From Streptomyces buecherae (GTDB lineage: Bacteria; Actinomycetota; Actinomycetes; Streptomycetales; Streptomycetaceae), in assembly GCF_014295035.1 (NCBI RefSeq), contig NZ_CP060404.1, forward strand, positions 1 through 64,000: a DNA stretch of 64,000 bases, in the 5' to 3' direction. Shown here in pieces: positions 24,187 to 33,407 of this stretch. Both the position numbers and the translations under genes were made by a program. The notes below the pieces were generated by a model. The model ran no database searches, was not told the origin of the DNA, and worked only from the letters and a program-made list of their open reading frames with translations. The stretch's first letter is position 1, and the number at the start of each line of letters is the position of its first letter.

Positions 24187-25134
24187 ATGGCGAATGTGGG
24201 GGAGATTCAGCCGCAACAGGCCGCGAACATACGTGAGTTCACGACTGCCATGCGACAGCTCAAGGAGCGCTCCGGACTGACGTACCGACAGATCGAGAAG
24301 CGGGCCGCCGAGCACGGCGAGGTGCTGGCGCGCAGCACGCTGGCGGACGTCCTCGGCGGAAAGGTCGCGCCGCGTCCCGAGCTTGTGGCCGCGTTCGTAC
24401 GCGTCTGTGGGGACGGGGAGCGGGTGAGTGAGTGGCTGGAGGCGCGGGAGAGGGCTGTGAGCGGTGGAGGGAGTCAAGCCGACAGCGCCGACAGCGAGAC
24501 TGAGGCAGGGGCACCCACTCAGCGCACACGGCGTGGGATGCGCCAGCGCCGCGTGCCCGCGCTGTTGCTGGGGATCGCGGTGGTGTCCCTCGGGGTCGCC
24601 ACCGTGTGGGGCACGGGCATCGTGGGCGAGCCGGGCGGCTCCGGTGGCGGCGGAGGCGAAGCGCCCGCGACCTCGGGGAAACGGGCCGTCCCGCCGCGAG
24701 GGCCAGTGGAGATCCGGCCGGCCCTGGCGGACAACCTGTGCCTGACCGACGGGCATGCCGAAGGGTACGACTCGCTGGTGGCGGTGCAGCGTCCGTGCCA
24801 GGACGTCGCCCCGCAGGAGACCGAGCTGGTGCCGGCGGCAGGTGACACGTTCCTGGTGCAGTGGTACCACCCCGACCACGGCAGGGGCTGCCTGCACGTG
24901 GTGACCGCTCGCGCGGGTGCCGCTCTGTTGGAGCCCTGGGAGGACTGCGCGAAGACGAGCAGGTTCCACCTGGAGCCCGCAGCGTCCGGTGGTGGCGGTC
25001 AGTACGTGCTGCGCGTGGCCGACGGTGGCTGTGTGGCCATCAGCGGGTCGGCGAAGTCAGCCGGGGCGCCAGCGGTGAGGCAGCCGTGCGACGGGAGCGC
25101 GGCCCAGGTCTTCTTTCTCTCGCCCGCGACCTGA
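24187..25134 (+). CDS. XRE-type DNA-binding protein with membrane anchor and extracytoplasmic domain
   Basis: A 315-residue protein (321 from ATG 24169). Residues about 10-85 form a helix-turn-helix domain typical of actinomycete XRE proteins (ALKERSGLTYRQIEKRA pattern; here LKERSGLTYRQIEKRA then LARSTLADVLGG). A single membrane segment follows (about 122-146, ALLLGIAVVSLGVATV), a Gly-rich linker, and a C-terminal domain of about 145 residues with paired cysteines (LCLTDGH, RPCQ, GCLHV, DCAKT, GCVAI, QPCDG) and a QxF-like end suggestive of a ricin-type beta-trefoil. This would be a one-protein membrane sensor. No partner gene is adjacent. Confidence 0.78.
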   Translation: MANVGEIQPQQAANIREFTTAMRQLKERSGLTYRQIEKRAAEHGEVLARSTLADVLGGKVAPRPELVAAFVRVCGDGERVSEWLEARERAVSGGGSQADSADSETEAGAPTQRTRRGMRQRRVPALLLGIAVVSLGVATVWGTGIVGEPGGSGGGGGEAPATSGKRAVPPRGPVEIRPALADNLCLTDGHAEGYDSLVAVQRPCQDVAPQETELVPAAGDTFLVQWYHPDHGRGCLHVVTARAGAALLEPWEDCAKTSRFHLEPAASGGGGQYVLRVADGGCVAISGSAKSAGAPAVRQPCDGSAAQVFFLSPAT

Positions 25135-25267
25135 GCCGGCTGGTGGTGTGACGACCAACCCACGGCCCCGCCCCGGCCTGGCGGCCCCACGTGGCTGAAC
25201 ACCGTGGGTGGCCGTCTGAGTACACCTACTCAGGACAGGGCCGGGGCGATCCCGGAAGGCTGGCACC

Positions 25268-26005
25268 ATGACGATGCCACCTCCCGCCGGACCACCGCCG
25301 TATCAGCCCGAGCCCGCCGCGTACGGAAACGCCTACCCGTCCGGCCCGGCATACGGACCTCCTGCGGGCGTCCCCGGGTACGGGGCTCCGCCTCCTCCCG
25401 GCCCCGGCTTTACAGGCCCACCCCCTCCCCCGGCCCGGCGGCCGGGGAACCGCCGGGCGGTGGTCGCCGGTCTCGTCGCGCTGGCCCTGCTCCTCGTCGG
25501 GGGGACCACCGCATGGTGGCTGACGTGCGACGAGGACCGCTCCCCGCTGGCCGGTCAGCCGCGCGTCACGGACGAGAAGGCCGGGATCTCCTACGCGCTA
25601 CCCGAGGGCTGGGAGCGCGACAAGGGCGGCCTGATCGACGCCTTCACCTCGGCGGCCGGCAAGAAGAGCGGTGACGGCAAAGGTGGCTCGGTCATGGCCG
25701 GCCGGGCCGGCGGCGTACCGCAACCCAGGCTGCGGTACGAGGCGGAGCGCGCGGCCTCGTCGAACGCCGAGTTCTTCTGCCCGGACGGGAAGTCGACACC
25801 CCAGGAGTCCAAGGCGACGACGGTGGGCGACCGGCCGGCGCACACGGCGTTGCTCAAGGTCACCCACCCCGACTGCGGCACCCTCTATCTCCGCATGACC
25901 CTCATCTCACTGGACGACAGCCGCTCGGCGTTCCTCCTCGGCCTCACCGAACAGCGGGGGCGGGAGCAGGTCGACAGGGTGCTGGAGGACGCCGCCCTGC
26001 TGTGA
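25268..26005 (+). CDS. Proline-rich single-pass membrane protein
   Basis: A 245-residue protein: a Pro/Tyr/Gly-rich cytoplasmic N-terminus (residues 1-60), one membrane segment (RAVVAGLVALALLLVGGTTAWWL, about 64-86) and an extracellular domain of about 155 residues starting with an ISYALPEGWER segment found in many actinomycete exported proteins. Two cysteines (FFCPD and PDCG) may pair. ATG 25268 follows GGAAGG. The function is not known. Confidence 0.75.
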   Translation: MTMPPPAGPPPYQPEPAAYGNAYPSGPAYGPPAGVPGYGAPPPPGPGFTGPPPPPARRPGNRRAVVAGLVALALLLVGGTTAWWLTCDEDRSPLAGQPRVTDEKAGISYALPEGWERDKGGLIDAFTSAAGKKSGDGKGGSVMAGRAGGVPQPRLRYEAERAASSNAEFFCPDGKSTPQESKATTVGDRPAHTALLKVTHPDCGTLYLRMTLISLDDSRSAFLLGLTEQRGREQVDRVLEDAALL

Positions 26006-26472
26006 CCCTCACCGCCGTGCCCGCTCGGCATCCTCGCCACCGCATGCCGCCGCCAGCCCGTAGCGTGGCAGACCGCGATCAGGCGTGTGACGATCCGGCC
26101 ATGCGGAAGGTCGCGGCGTTGGCTGTCGTGTCGGGAGCGACGAACGCTGCCCCGCGCCTGGACCGAGCCGGGCGCCGACGCCTTGTGCGAGGGGCCGCGC
26201 GGGAGGGACGGGTGTTTCGGGGTACGTGTCCGGGACCGCACCTTCGGCCACGGGGAGGCACCGGCACACCAGGACACCCTCGCGTACCGGACGGGCGGGC
26301 GGCACGCGCCGGGTCATGGACAGGCGGCGCGCACCCGGATGGCTCGCTGGATGTGACCAATCTCCTCATATCCGCCACAAGAGGTTTGGTCACCCGTGAT
26401 CGGGCGCAGCAGCTTGAGTCGTACGAGACCGCTCCCCACGCGGTTCGCAACACAGGAAGGTAAGGGCGAGTC
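26006..26472. other. 467-base upstream region of the ProP-like transporter, no supported gene
   Basis: Open frames here lack ribosome binding sites and family resemblance. The final 120 bases are less GC-rich (around 26360-26420) and probably hold the transporter promoter. Confidence 0.4.
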
Positions 26473-27957
26473 GTGACCACTGGCACACCCCCCGATGACG
26501 CCGCGCTGGACCCCGAGGCCGTCAGACGCCACCGGCCGCTGTTCCGGGCCATCGCCCGCCGGAAGAACCCCAAGCTGCGGCGGACCGACATCACGGTCAC
26601 CGATGAGAAGACCGTGCGGCGCGCGGTGAAGGCGGCGTCACTCGGCAACGCCATGGAGTGGTTCGACTTCGGCATCTACAGCTACCTCGCCGTCACCATC
26701 GGGCACGTGTTCTTCCCGTCCGGCAACGACACGATGCAGCTCCTGTCGTCGTTCGCGACCTTCGCCGTGGCCTTCCTGGTACGGCCGCTCGGCGGGCTGT
26801 ACTTCGGGCCGCTCGGCGACCGGGTGGGCCGCAAGAAGGTGCTCGCGCTCACCATGATCCTGATGGCGCTGGGCACCTTCTGTATCGGGCTCATCCCCTC
26901 GTACGCCTCGATCGGTTTCTGGGCGCCGGTGCTGCTGATCCTCTTCCGGCTGCTCCAGGGCTTCTCGACGGGTGGTGAGTACGGGGGTGCCTCGACCTTC
27001 ATCGCCGAGTACGCGCCCGACAAGAAGCGTGGCTACTTCGGCAGCTTCCTCGAACTCGGCACCCTGGCCGGTTACGCGAGTGCGGCGGCCCTGGTGGTCG
27101 CGCTGACCGAGTGGCTGGGCGACGGCACGATGGAGGACTGGGGCTGGCGGGTGCCGTTCCTGGTCGCCGGGCCGTTGGGCCTGGTGGGTCTGTACCTGCG
27201 GCTCAAGCTGGAGGAGACGCCGGCGTTCCAGCGGCTTGAGGAGGAGATGGCGGACGAGCACATCACGAGTGAGGGGACCGAGCTCAAGGAGATCTTCGTG
27301 GCGCAGTGGCAGCGCCTGCTGCTGTGCGTGGTGCTCGTGGCGGCGTACAACATCTGCCACTACATGCTGCTCTCCTACATGCCCACGTACCTCACGGACG
27401 AGCTGGACTACGACGACTCGCACGGTCTGCTCATCCTGGTCGGCACCATGGTCGTGCTGATGTGCCTGGTTAACCAGGTCGGCCGGCTCAACGACCGCAT
27501 CGGCCGCAAACCGCTGCTGGCGGCGGGCATGGGTGGCTTCATCCTGCTCTCCGTCCCCGCCTTCTGGCTGCTCCAGGAGGGGAGCTTCGCGGCCGTCACC
27601 GCCGGCATGCTGATGCTGGGCCTGCCGCTCGTCTGCCTGCTGGGCACGATGTCCGCCGTCCTGCCCGCCCTGTTCGCGACGAACGTCCGCTACGGCTCGC
27701 TGTCCATCGGCTACAACCTCGCCGCGTCCCTGTTCGGCGGCACGACCCCGCTGGTCATCACCGGCCTGATCAGCCTGACCGGCAGCGACATGATGCCCGC
27801 CGTGTACGCGATCGTGGCGGCCTCGGTCGGCCTGGTCGCCGTGGTGTTCATCAAGGAGACGGCCCGCCAACCACTGGAGGGCTCCCAGCCCTCGGTCTCC
27901 ACGCACAAGGAGGCCGTGGAGATGGTGACGTCCCAGACCCAGGACCCCACGTTCTGA
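26473..27957 (+). CDS. MFS transporter of the metabolite:H+ symporter (ProP/ShiA-like) family
   Basis: A 494-residue transporter with twelve predicted membrane segments. The MHS signature is present: ASLGNAMEWFDFGIYSYLA (about 55-73), the loop 2-3 motif LGDRVGRKK (about 116-124) and RLLQGFSTGGEYGGA (about 159-173). Family members carry proline/betaine, citrate, shikimate or alpha-ketoglutarate with protons. A 50-residue hydrophilic N-terminus precedes the first segment. GTG 26473 lies after GGTAAGGGCGAG. It stands alone, with no enzyme genes to suggest a substrate; compatible-solute uptake is the best guess. Confidence 0.9.
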   Translation: MTTGTPPDDAALDPEAVRRHRPLFRAIARRKNPKLRRTDITVTDEKTVRRAVKAASLGNAMEWFDFGIYSYLAVTIGHVFFPSGNDTMQLLSSFATFAVAFLVRPLGGLYFGPLGDRVGRKKVLALTMILMALGTFCIGLIPSYASIGFWAPVLLILFRLLQGFSTGGEYGGASTFIAEYAPDKKRGYFGSFLELGTLAGYASAAALVVALTEWLGDGTMEDWGWRVPFLVAGPLGLVGLYLRLKLEETPAFQRLEEEMADEHITSEGTELKEIFVAQWQRLLLCVVLVAAYNICHYMLLSYMPTYLTDELDYDDSHGLLILVGTMVVLMCLVNQVGRLNDRIGRKPLLAAGMGGFILLSVPAFWLLQEGSFAAVTAGMLMLGLPLVCLLGTMSAVLPALFATNVRYGSLSIGYNLAASLFGGTTPLVITGLISLTGSDMMPAVYAIVAASVGLVAVVFIKETARQPLEGSQPSVSTHKEAVEMVTSQTQDPTF

Positions 27958-28208
27958 CCGGCTTCGGTCGTTGTCGGGGCTGACCGATCGATGTCGGGGG
28001 CTGAGAGGCGGCGGCGAGCGGGTGGGACGCGTCCGGAAGACCGGGCCCGGGGAGTTCGCGGCGGGGAACGGGAGGGGAGCGCGGGCCCCGACAGGGCGTG
28101 TGCGTCCCTGTGGCGGAGGACAGCCGAACGAGGTGGGAGGACGCCATCGGGCATCCGCGGGGTGTACGCGTCTTGCGAGCCGGTTGTTGCGTGCATGACG
28201 ATACCCGC

Positions 28209-29606
28209 ATGGTGAATCCGACGGGCGCTTCTCGGCGCACCCTGCTCGCTACCACCGCGGCCACCGCCGCTGCGGCTGCCACGTCCACCGGTGTCGCGGT
28301 CGCGGGCGAACGGGGCCGGCTCGCCCCGCAACCGCCCCCGCCGGAACTTCGGACCCTGCTCCGGGAGATCGACCACCGCCGCATCGAGGCGACCGTGCGG
28401 CGCCTGGCCGCCTTCGGCACCCGGCACACCCTCTCCACCCAGGACGACCCCGAGCGCGGCATCGGCGCGGCCCGCGACTGGATCCTGGCCCGGATGCGCG
28501 AGTACGCGCGGGCGTCCGGCGGCCGGATGACGGTCGAGCTCCAGTCGTACGTGCAGCAGCCGGCACCCCGTATCCCGGTTCCGACCCGGATCTCCAACGT
28601 CGTCGCCACCCTGCGCGGCACGACCTCACCCGACCGCGTCTATGTCGTCTCCGGGCACTACGACTCCCGTGCCAGCGACGTCATGGACCACACCAGCGAC
28701 GCCCCGGGGGCCGACGACGACGCCTCCGGGGTGGCCGTCGTGATGGAGCTGGCCCGCGTCATGGCCACCCGGCGCACCGGCGCCACGTTGGTCTTCGCCG
28801 CCGTGGCGGGCGAGGAGCAGGGCCTGTACGGCGCGGCCCACCTCGCGCAGAGCTACCGGGAGCGGCAGGCCGACGTGCAGGGGATGTTCACCAACGACAT
28901 CGTCGGCAGCTCCACCGCCGACGACGGCAGCCGCGACCCCCACACCATTCGGCTGTTCGCCGAGGGTGTGCCCACCTCCGAGACCCCGCAGGAGGGCGAG
29001 GTACGGCGCTCCGTGGGCGGCGAGAACGACTCGCCCTCGCGCCAGCTCGCCCGGTTCGTGCAGGACGTCGCGGGACCGGGGGTGACCGGGATGAAGGTCC
29101 GGGTCATCTACCGCCGTGACCGCTATCTGCGCGGTGGCGACCACATCCCCTTCCTTGAGCGCGCCTACCCCGCGGCCCGGTTCACCGAGCCCGCCGAGGA
29201 CTACGCCCACCAGCACCAGGACGTGCGCGTCGTCGACGGCAAGCAGTACGGGGACCTGCCCGAGTTCTGCGACTTCCCCTATATTGCCCGCGTGGCCCGC
29301 GTCAACGCCGCGGCCCTGTGGAACCTGGCCCAGGCCCCCGGTACGCCGCGCGGCGTGAAGATCCTCACCGCGGCCCTGACCAACGAGACGGAACTGGTGT
29401 GGGAGCGGGGCCCCGAGCCGGACCTGGCGGGCTACGAGGTGGTCTGGCGCGAGACCACCGCCGCCCAGTGGACCCACGCGCGGCCGGTGGGTGACACCAC
29501 CCGCCACACCGTCGACCTGTCCAAGGACAACGTGTTCTTCGGCGTCCGCGCGGTCAACCGGGCGGGGCTACGCAGCCCGGTGGCCTTCCCGACCCCACAG
29601 CGCTGA
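28209..29606 (+). CDS. Tat-exported M28-family aminopeptidase
   Basis: A 465-residue protein. The N-terminus carries a twin-arginine signal ([10 protein letters not shown] at residues 8-17, cleavage near AVA at 30-32). The M28 peptidase domain shows the zinc-binding set: His150 in SGHYDSR, Asp near 169 in GADDDASG, Glu202-Glu203 in AGEEQG, and a later HQHQD. The C-terminal 95 residues look like a fibronectin III-type unit (ETELVWERG...[10 protein letters not shown]). It probably releases amino acids from extracellular peptides. ATG 28209 was chosen because it begins the Tat signal; the upstream extension is not coding-like. Confidence 0.88.
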   Translation: MVNPTGASRRTLLATTAATAAAAATSTGVAVAGERGRLAPQPPPPELRTLLREIDHRRIEATVRRLAAFGTRHTLSTQDDPERGIGAARDWILARMREYARASGGRMTVELQSYVQQPAPRIPVPTRISNVVATLRGTTSPDRVYVVSGHYDSRASDVMDHTSDAPGADDDASGVAVVMELARVMATRRTGATLVFAAVAGEEQGLYGAAHLAQSYRERQADVQGMFTNDIVGSSTADDGSRDPHTIRLFAEGVPTSETPQEGEVRRSVGGENDSPSRQLARFVQDVAGPGVTGMKVRVIYRRDRYLRGGDHIPFLERAYPAARFTEPAEDYAHQHQDVRVVDGKQYGDLPEFCDFPYIARVARVNAAALWNLAQAPGTPRGVKILTAALTNETELVWERGPEPDLAGYEVVWRETTAAQWTHARPVGDTTRHTVDLSKDNVFFGVRAVNRAGLRSPVAFPTPQR

Positions 29607-29683
29607 CCGGCCCACGCGCTCACCGCACGACACCAGGCGCGGCACGGCGCCTCCACGAAGAGGGTGGAGGAGTGCGCGGTACG

Positions 29684-29719
29684 GCCCGGAGCCGCGGGGA
29701 GGTTCCCGCGGCTCCGGGC
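29684..29719. terminator. Bidirectional hairpin between convergent genes
   Basis: A perfect 15-bp stem (29684-29698 with 29705-29719) around GAGGTT lies between the ends of the M28 peptidase and the leftward imine-reductase-like gene. Confidence 0.75.
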
Positions 29720-29765
29720 ACCCGTGCCATACGGGGGTCGCGTGGCTCAGCCCGCGTTCGGCGCG

Positions 29766-30650
29766 TCAGGCCGGGGCCGTGCCCGCCCGCAGGAGGGAGC
29801 GCAGGCTGGTGAGGCTGTCGTTCGCGTGGCCCGCCGCGACGCCGCGCCGGAACACGTCGAGCACCGCCTCGGGCAGGCCCGTCTCCACTCCCCCCGCCCG
29901 CACCGTGTCCACCACGTGCTCCATGCTGGCCACCCCCATGGCGAGCCGGTCCACGTCACCCGTGTCGTCCCCGGCGCTGAGCCGTGGCGCGTAGAACCGG
30001 AAGAACGTCGACAGCGAGTCGGCCACGTCGACCGAGTACGGCAGAATCTCCTCGACCGAGATGCCGTGCGCCTCGGCCACGGCCACCGAGTGCAGCCAGG
30101 CGGTCAGGCTCGTCCAGAACAGGTCCATCTGGATCTGGTAGTACAGCGCCGCGAGCCCCGGGTCCTCGCCCCGGTACTCGACCCTGCTGATCACCTCCAG
30201 GGCGCCCCGGTGCTCCTCGACGAGGTCCTCGGGCCCGCTGTAGTACGTGAAACCGTCCGGCGTTCCCACCAGGTCCGGCGAGACCGCCACCCCGGCGGTG
30301 AGGTAGCGCGCCCCGTGTCGGGTCGCCCATACCGCCGCCTCGCGGGCCCGCTCCGGGGTGTCGGAGCTGAGGTTGGCGAGGACCCTGCCCGGGAGCGCGG
30401 CCGTCACCGGTTCGAGGAGCGCGTACATCGCGGCGTAGTCCGTCAGGCTGAGGATCACCAACTCGTTGGCGCCCAGGGCCTCTTCGACCGAGGGAGCGAG
30501 CCGCGCGCCGGCCGCCACCAGGTCATCGGCCTTGCTCGCGGTCCGGTTCCACACGGTCACCTCGTAGTCCCGTGCCAGGTAGGCGCGCACCATGGCACGC
30601 CCCATCGGGCCCAGCCCGATCACCGTCACGGACCGTCCGTTCGTACCCAT
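29766..30650 (-). CDS. NAD(P)-dependent imine reductase-like oxidoreductase
   Basis: A 294-residue protein of the beta-hydroxyacid dehydrogenase/imine reductase group. The N-terminal Rossmann fold has VTVIGLGPMGRAM (about 8-20) with NRT at the adenosine-phosphate position (suggesting NADPH). The helical C-terminal domain contains AALYYQIQMDLFWTSLTAWLH, the region that carries the catalytic Asp or Tyr in imine reductases. Length is normal for that group. ATG 30650 follows GGAGGG. It diverges from a TetR gene with repeated operators between them, so it is probably induced by its substrate or a toxic compound. Confidence 0.83.
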   Translation of the reverse strand: MGTNGRSVTVIGLGPMGRAMVRAYLARDYEVTVWNRTASKADDLVAAGARLAPSVEEALGANELVILSLTDYAAMYALLEPVTAALPGRVLANLSSDTPERAREAAVWATRHGARYLTAGVAVSPDLVGTPDGFTYYSGPEDLVEEHRGALEVISRVEYRGEDPGLAALYYQIQMDLFWTSLTAWLHSVAVAEAHGISVEEILPYSVDVADSLSTFFRFYAPRLSAGDDTGDVDRLAMGVASMEHVVDTVRAGGVETGLPEAVLDVFRRGVAAGHANDSLTSLRSLLRAGTAPA

Positions 30651-30674
30651 CAGAATCCCTCCGCCGCTCTCTAA

Positions 30675-30735
30675 AACGAACGCTCTATTTAGCGCTGCGA
30701 CGCAACGTAGCACACCACTGGAACGAACGCTCTAT
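30675..30735. promoter_or_regulatory. Two direct-repeat operator copies between the divergent IRED and TetR genes
   Basis: AACGAACGCTCTAT occurs at 30675-30688 and again at 30722-30735, 47 bases apart. The second copy sits just upstream of TAAGCT (30740-30745), a possible -10 box of a leaderless tetR transcript whose GTG is at 30753; the first is close to the start of the leftward gene. The TetR protein probably binds both. Confidence 0.75.
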
Positions 30736-30752
30736 CCGATAAGCTGGCCCGC

Positions 30753-31346
30753 GTGAACACGGAGACGAAGACCGCGGCGACCCCCGACACCCGCACCCGT
30801 ATCGTCCGCGCGGCGTCCCTGCTGATGCAGCGACAGGGCTACGACGGCACCGGGATCAAGCAGATCGCCCAGGAGGCGCAGGCCACGCTCGGCTCCGTTT
30901 ACCACTTCTTCCCCGGCGGCAAGCAGGAGCTGGCCGTCGCCGCCATTCACCACGGCGACCAGGAGTTCTACGACGTGTTGCGCGAGGCGCTGGAGCGCGA
31001 GGAGGACACCGCGCGGGCCATCGCCGACCTGTGCGACGAGCTCGCCGATGGCCTGCACGCCTCGCAGTGGGTGGACGGCTGCCCCATCACCACGACCTCG
31101 CTCGGCACGGCGGGCCGCGCCCCCGACATCCAGACGGCCGCGGCGCAGGCGTTCGCCCGCTGGCGCGGGCTGGTGCGCGACAGGTTGCGCGCCTCCGGCA
31201 TGAGCGAGGGCGACGCGCACGACCTGGCCCACACCGTGATCAGCACGATGGAGGGCGCCGAGTTGGCGGCCCAGGTCGCGCAGAGCAAGGAGCCGCTGCG
31301 GATCGCGGGCAAACACCTCGCGCGCCTCATCGCCCTGCACCAGTAG
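30753..31346 (+). CDS. TetR-family regulator
   Basis: A 197-residue TetR protein. The DNA-binding domain is residues about 14-60 (RIVRAASLLMQRQGYDGTGIKQIAQEAQATLGSVYHFFPGGKQEL pattern). The C-terminal segment begins with a LHASQWVDGCPITTTSLGTA motif shared by many actinomycete TetR proteins next to oxidoreductases. The GTG start is seven bases after a -10-like TAAGCT, suggesting a leaderless mRNA. Divergent from the imine-reductase-like gene, its likely target. Confidence 0.9.
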   Translation: MNTETKTAATPDTRTRIVRAASLLMQRQGYDGTGIKQIAQEAQATLGSVYHFFPGGKQELAVAAIHHGDQEFYDVLREALEREEDTARAIADLCDELADGLHASQWVDGCPITTTSLGTAGRAPDIQTAAAQAFARWRGLVRDRLRASGMSEGDAHDLAHTVISTMEGAELAAQVAQSKEPLRIAGKHLARLIALHQ

Positions 31347-31355
31347 CCCCGGACA

Positions 31356-31409
31356 CACACCCGCCCCCGACTCCCGGGCGCCTGTGGCGCGGAGTCGGGG
31401 ACGGGTGTG
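31356..31409. terminator. Hairpin between convergent transcripts
   Basis: Arms 31356-31374 and 31391-31409 pair over 19 positions with one C-A mismatch and a 16-base loop, between the tetR stop and the end of the leftward DUF3817 gene. Confidence 0.7.
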
Positions 31410-31443
31410 GCCGGGCGCGTCAGGCCGGCGCGTGGTCCGCGCC

Positions 31444-31728
31444 TCACTCCTCCTCGCCGAGGCGGGGCCGTTGGGCCGCCGACGCCTCCTGGGGCATGCG
31501 CCGCAGGACGAGCAACCCGCCGATGCCGGGAACGAGGGCGCGCGGGCGGGCGCCCGGAGCCAGGGCCGGCGGGGTGCGCCAGGCGATGACGATGATGACC
31601 AGGTAGGCCGTCCCGTGCGTCGGGCCACCGAGCGAGGTGATCACGCCAACGTGCACGGTGAAGACGTTGACCAGCAGGAACGCCAGGGAAACGGCTTCCA
31701 CCACGGCCGCGATGCGAAGTACGCGCAC
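31444..31728 (-). CDS. DUF3817-like small membrane protein
   Basis: A 94-residue protein with two to three hydrophobic segments. The start RVLRIAAVVEAVSLAFLLVN and the GPTHGTAYLVIIVI segment match the DUF3817 pattern (R..A..EA.S......GP.HG). GTG 31728 lies just past the stop of the preceding gene (31734), so the two are probably co-translated. The C-terminal tail is hydrophilic. Function unknown. Confidence 0.7.
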   Translation of the reverse strand: MRVLRIAAVVEAVSLAFLLVNVFTVHVGVITSLGGPTHGTAYLVIIVIAWRTPPALAPGARPRALVPGIGGLLVLRRMPQEASAAQRPRLGEEE

Positions 31729-31733
31729 GATGC

Positions 31734-32222
31734 TCAGGCCCCCGTCGTGGAGCCGGGGCGCACGATCATCAGGACGACGACCACCGCCCACAGCAGGTTG
31801 AACGTGCCCGTGACCATGGCCAGGCGCGCGGCAGCCGAGCGGGCCGCCTCCGCGACACCGGCGTCCGCGCCCGAGGCCGCGCCCACCGGCTGGACGAGCA
31901 GGCGTTGTTGCCCGGGCAGGATCGCCAGCAACAGCAGCGCCGCCGCGGCGGCGGTCAGCACGATCGAGGTCAGCAGCCAGGCGTCCGTGAGCACGCCGAG
32001 CTGGGCCCCCGTGGCGACCCCGAAGACCGGGACCGCGATGCCGACGACGGTGTAGCCGCGACACACGCGGTGCAGGAGCGCCGCCGTACGGGCTTGGTCC
32101 GAGCCGTCGCCGCCGACCGCCGGGGAGCGGACGTAGCGGGGGAACATCGAGGCCGCGACCGTGATCGGCCCGATCGCCAGGATCGCCGCCAAGACGTGCA
32201 CGGACAGCAGGAATTTCGTCAC
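31734..32222 (-). CDS. Four-helix membrane protein (DUF2269-like)
   Basis: A 162-residue protein with four membrane segments (about 2-22, 50-70, 75-100, 130-150). The first reads KFLLSVHVLAAILAIGPITVAASMFPRY, the pattern of DUF2269 proteins. GTG 32222 follows AGAAGGG; a longer start at 32279 would run into the divergent promoter. It is the first gene of a leftward pair with the DUF3817-like gene and faces the padR gene. Confidence 0.68.
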   Translation of the reverse strand: MTKFLLSVHVLAAILAIGPITVAASMFPRYVRSPAVGGDGSDQARTAALLHRVCRGYTVVGIAVPVFGVATGAQLGVLTDAWLLTSIVLTAAAAALLLLAILPGQQRLLVQPVGAASGADAGVAEAARSAAARLAMVTGTFNLLWAVVVVLMIVRPGSTTGA

Positions 32223-32239
32223 CGCAGAGCCCTTCTGGG

Positions 32240-32307
32240 TTGGCTGCCAATAGGTTGGCTGTCGAACTATAGGTAGCACGTTCGCACGCCCTTTGGGTAG
32301 GCTGCCT
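32240..32307. promoter_or_regulatory. PadR divergent promoter and operator candidates
   Basis: Contains a direct repeat GGTTGGCTG (about 32238-32246 and 32254-32262) and TAGGC-T-GCCTA (32297-32307), a near-perfect palindrome that overlaps TAGGCT, a -10-like box nine bases before ATG 32312. The padR transcript is therefore probably leaderless or nearly so and autoregulated. Confidence 0.5.
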
Positions 32308-32311
32308 AACC

Positions 32312-32653
32312 ATGAAGGCGAGCGCGGTACGCGGGCATCTGGACGGGCTCTTGCTGTCCGTACTGGAATCCGGCCCGCTGCACGGATACGCGGTCATCAC
32401 CGCGGTGCAGGAACGCAGCAACGGGGTCCTGGAGCTGCGCAAGGGCACGATCTACCCGGCGTTGAACAAGCTGGAGCGGCTCGGACTGCTACGCAGCGTC
32501 TGGGAGTCCGAGGGCGAGCGGCGACGGCGGTGTTACGAACTCACCGACGCCGGCCGGCGCAGCCTGGCGACCGAGCGGTCGGTGTGGCGCGAGTTCACCA
32601 CCGCGATCGGCGCCGTGTTGGAGCCGGCACCCCAGCCCGGACAGGCGACATGA
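32312..32653 (+). CDS. PadR-family transcriptional regulator
   Basis: A 113-residue PadR protein: LDGLLLSVLESGPLHGYAVI (residues 10-29) and GTIYPALNKLERLGLLRS (about 45-62) are the conserved winged-helix segments. Its stop overlaps the start of the next gene (ATGA), the usual pairing of a short PadR with a membrane protein. It faces the DUF2269/DUF3817 pair and may control it as well. Confidence 0.93.
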   Translation: MKASAVRGHLDGLLLSVLESGPLHGYAVITAVQERSNGVLELRKGTIYPALNKLERLGLLRSVWESEGERRRRCYELTDAGRRSLATERSVWREFTTAIGAVLEPAPQPGQAT

Positions 32654-33327
32654 GCGCGCCCACCACCGACGCGGACCCCATCGAGGCCCACGTCGCGGAT
32701 CTGTCGGCGGCGCTGCACGGGCCGGTCCGGGTCAAGTCCCGGATGGTGATGGACCTGCGGGACGGCCTCATCGACGCGGCCCGGGACCTGTCGTGCGGGC
32801 GCGAGCCGGACCACCATGCCGCGCGGCAGGCGGTGTACGAGTTCGGCACCGTCGCCGAGATCGCCCCGAGCTTCCAGCGCGAACTCACCATCGCCCAGGC
32901 CCGGCACACCGCCCGCGCGGTGATGCTGATCGTCCCCTTCCTGTTCCTGTGCTGGCACCTGGCGGAGACGTGGGACGGCTCGACCGGCCACCAACTGCCC
33001 GATCTGGTCCAGTTGTTGGTGGCTCACCTGGGTGGCATCGCGGCGTCGGCCGCCTTCCTCGCGGCGGCGGCGCTGGCCGCCACCGGCGCCCTCGCGCGCT
33101 GGCTTCCCACCCCGCACCAACTGCCGCTCCTGGTCGCCTGGACGGGTACGACGGCGGCGGTCGCCCTCGCCATCAGCGCGCTCACCCTCACGCTGGCCTC
33201 GGTCCTGGCGACGAACTGGCCGTTGAGCGCCGTCGCGGGCGTCGTGACCATCGCGTTCCACACCCGGATCGCCGCCTCGGCGCGCGCCTGCCGCGAGTGC
33301 GCCCGCGTCACCCTCGCCGGCCCGTAG
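32650..33327 (+). CDS. PadR-coupled membrane protein with permease-prefix-like domain
   Basis: A 225-residue protein. The first 90 residues resemble the permease prefix domain that accompanies PadR regulators (IEAHVADLSAALHGP...VKSRMVMDLRDGLIDA). Four hydrophobic segments follow (about 98-112, 125-152, 163-180, 182-205). The start overlaps padR by four bases. No ABC transporter gene follows, so it may be a stand-alone partner of PadR. Confidence 0.8.
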   Translation: MSAPTTDADPIEAHVADLSAALHGPVRVKSRMVMDLRDGLIDAARDLSCGREPDHHAARQAVYEFGTVAEIAPSFQRELTIAQARHTARAVMLIVPFLFLCWHLAETWDGSTGHQLPDLVQLLVAHLGGIAASAAFLAAAALAATGALARWLPTPHQLPLLVAWTGTTAAVALAISALTLTLASVLATNWPLSAVAGVVTIAFHTRIAASARACRECARVTLAGP

Positions 33328-33360
33328 GGCCACGGCCGCCACCCCACGAGCCGTACTCCC

Positions 33361-33407
33361 GCGCGCCACGGGCCGCTGACCGAATGGGTCAGCGGCCCGT
33401 GGCGCGC
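33361..33407. terminator. Strong hairpin terminator
   Basis: A perfect 21-bp stem (33361-33381 with 33387-33407) and a GAATG loop, 33 bases after the stop of the PadR-coupled membrane protein. Confidence 0.85.

Noticed and set aside
31737..32448. Long minus-strand frame overlapping the DUF2269-like gene
   Set aside because: Only its last 94 codons look like a protein (the DUF3817-like gene); the rest is a shadow of the overlapping gene.
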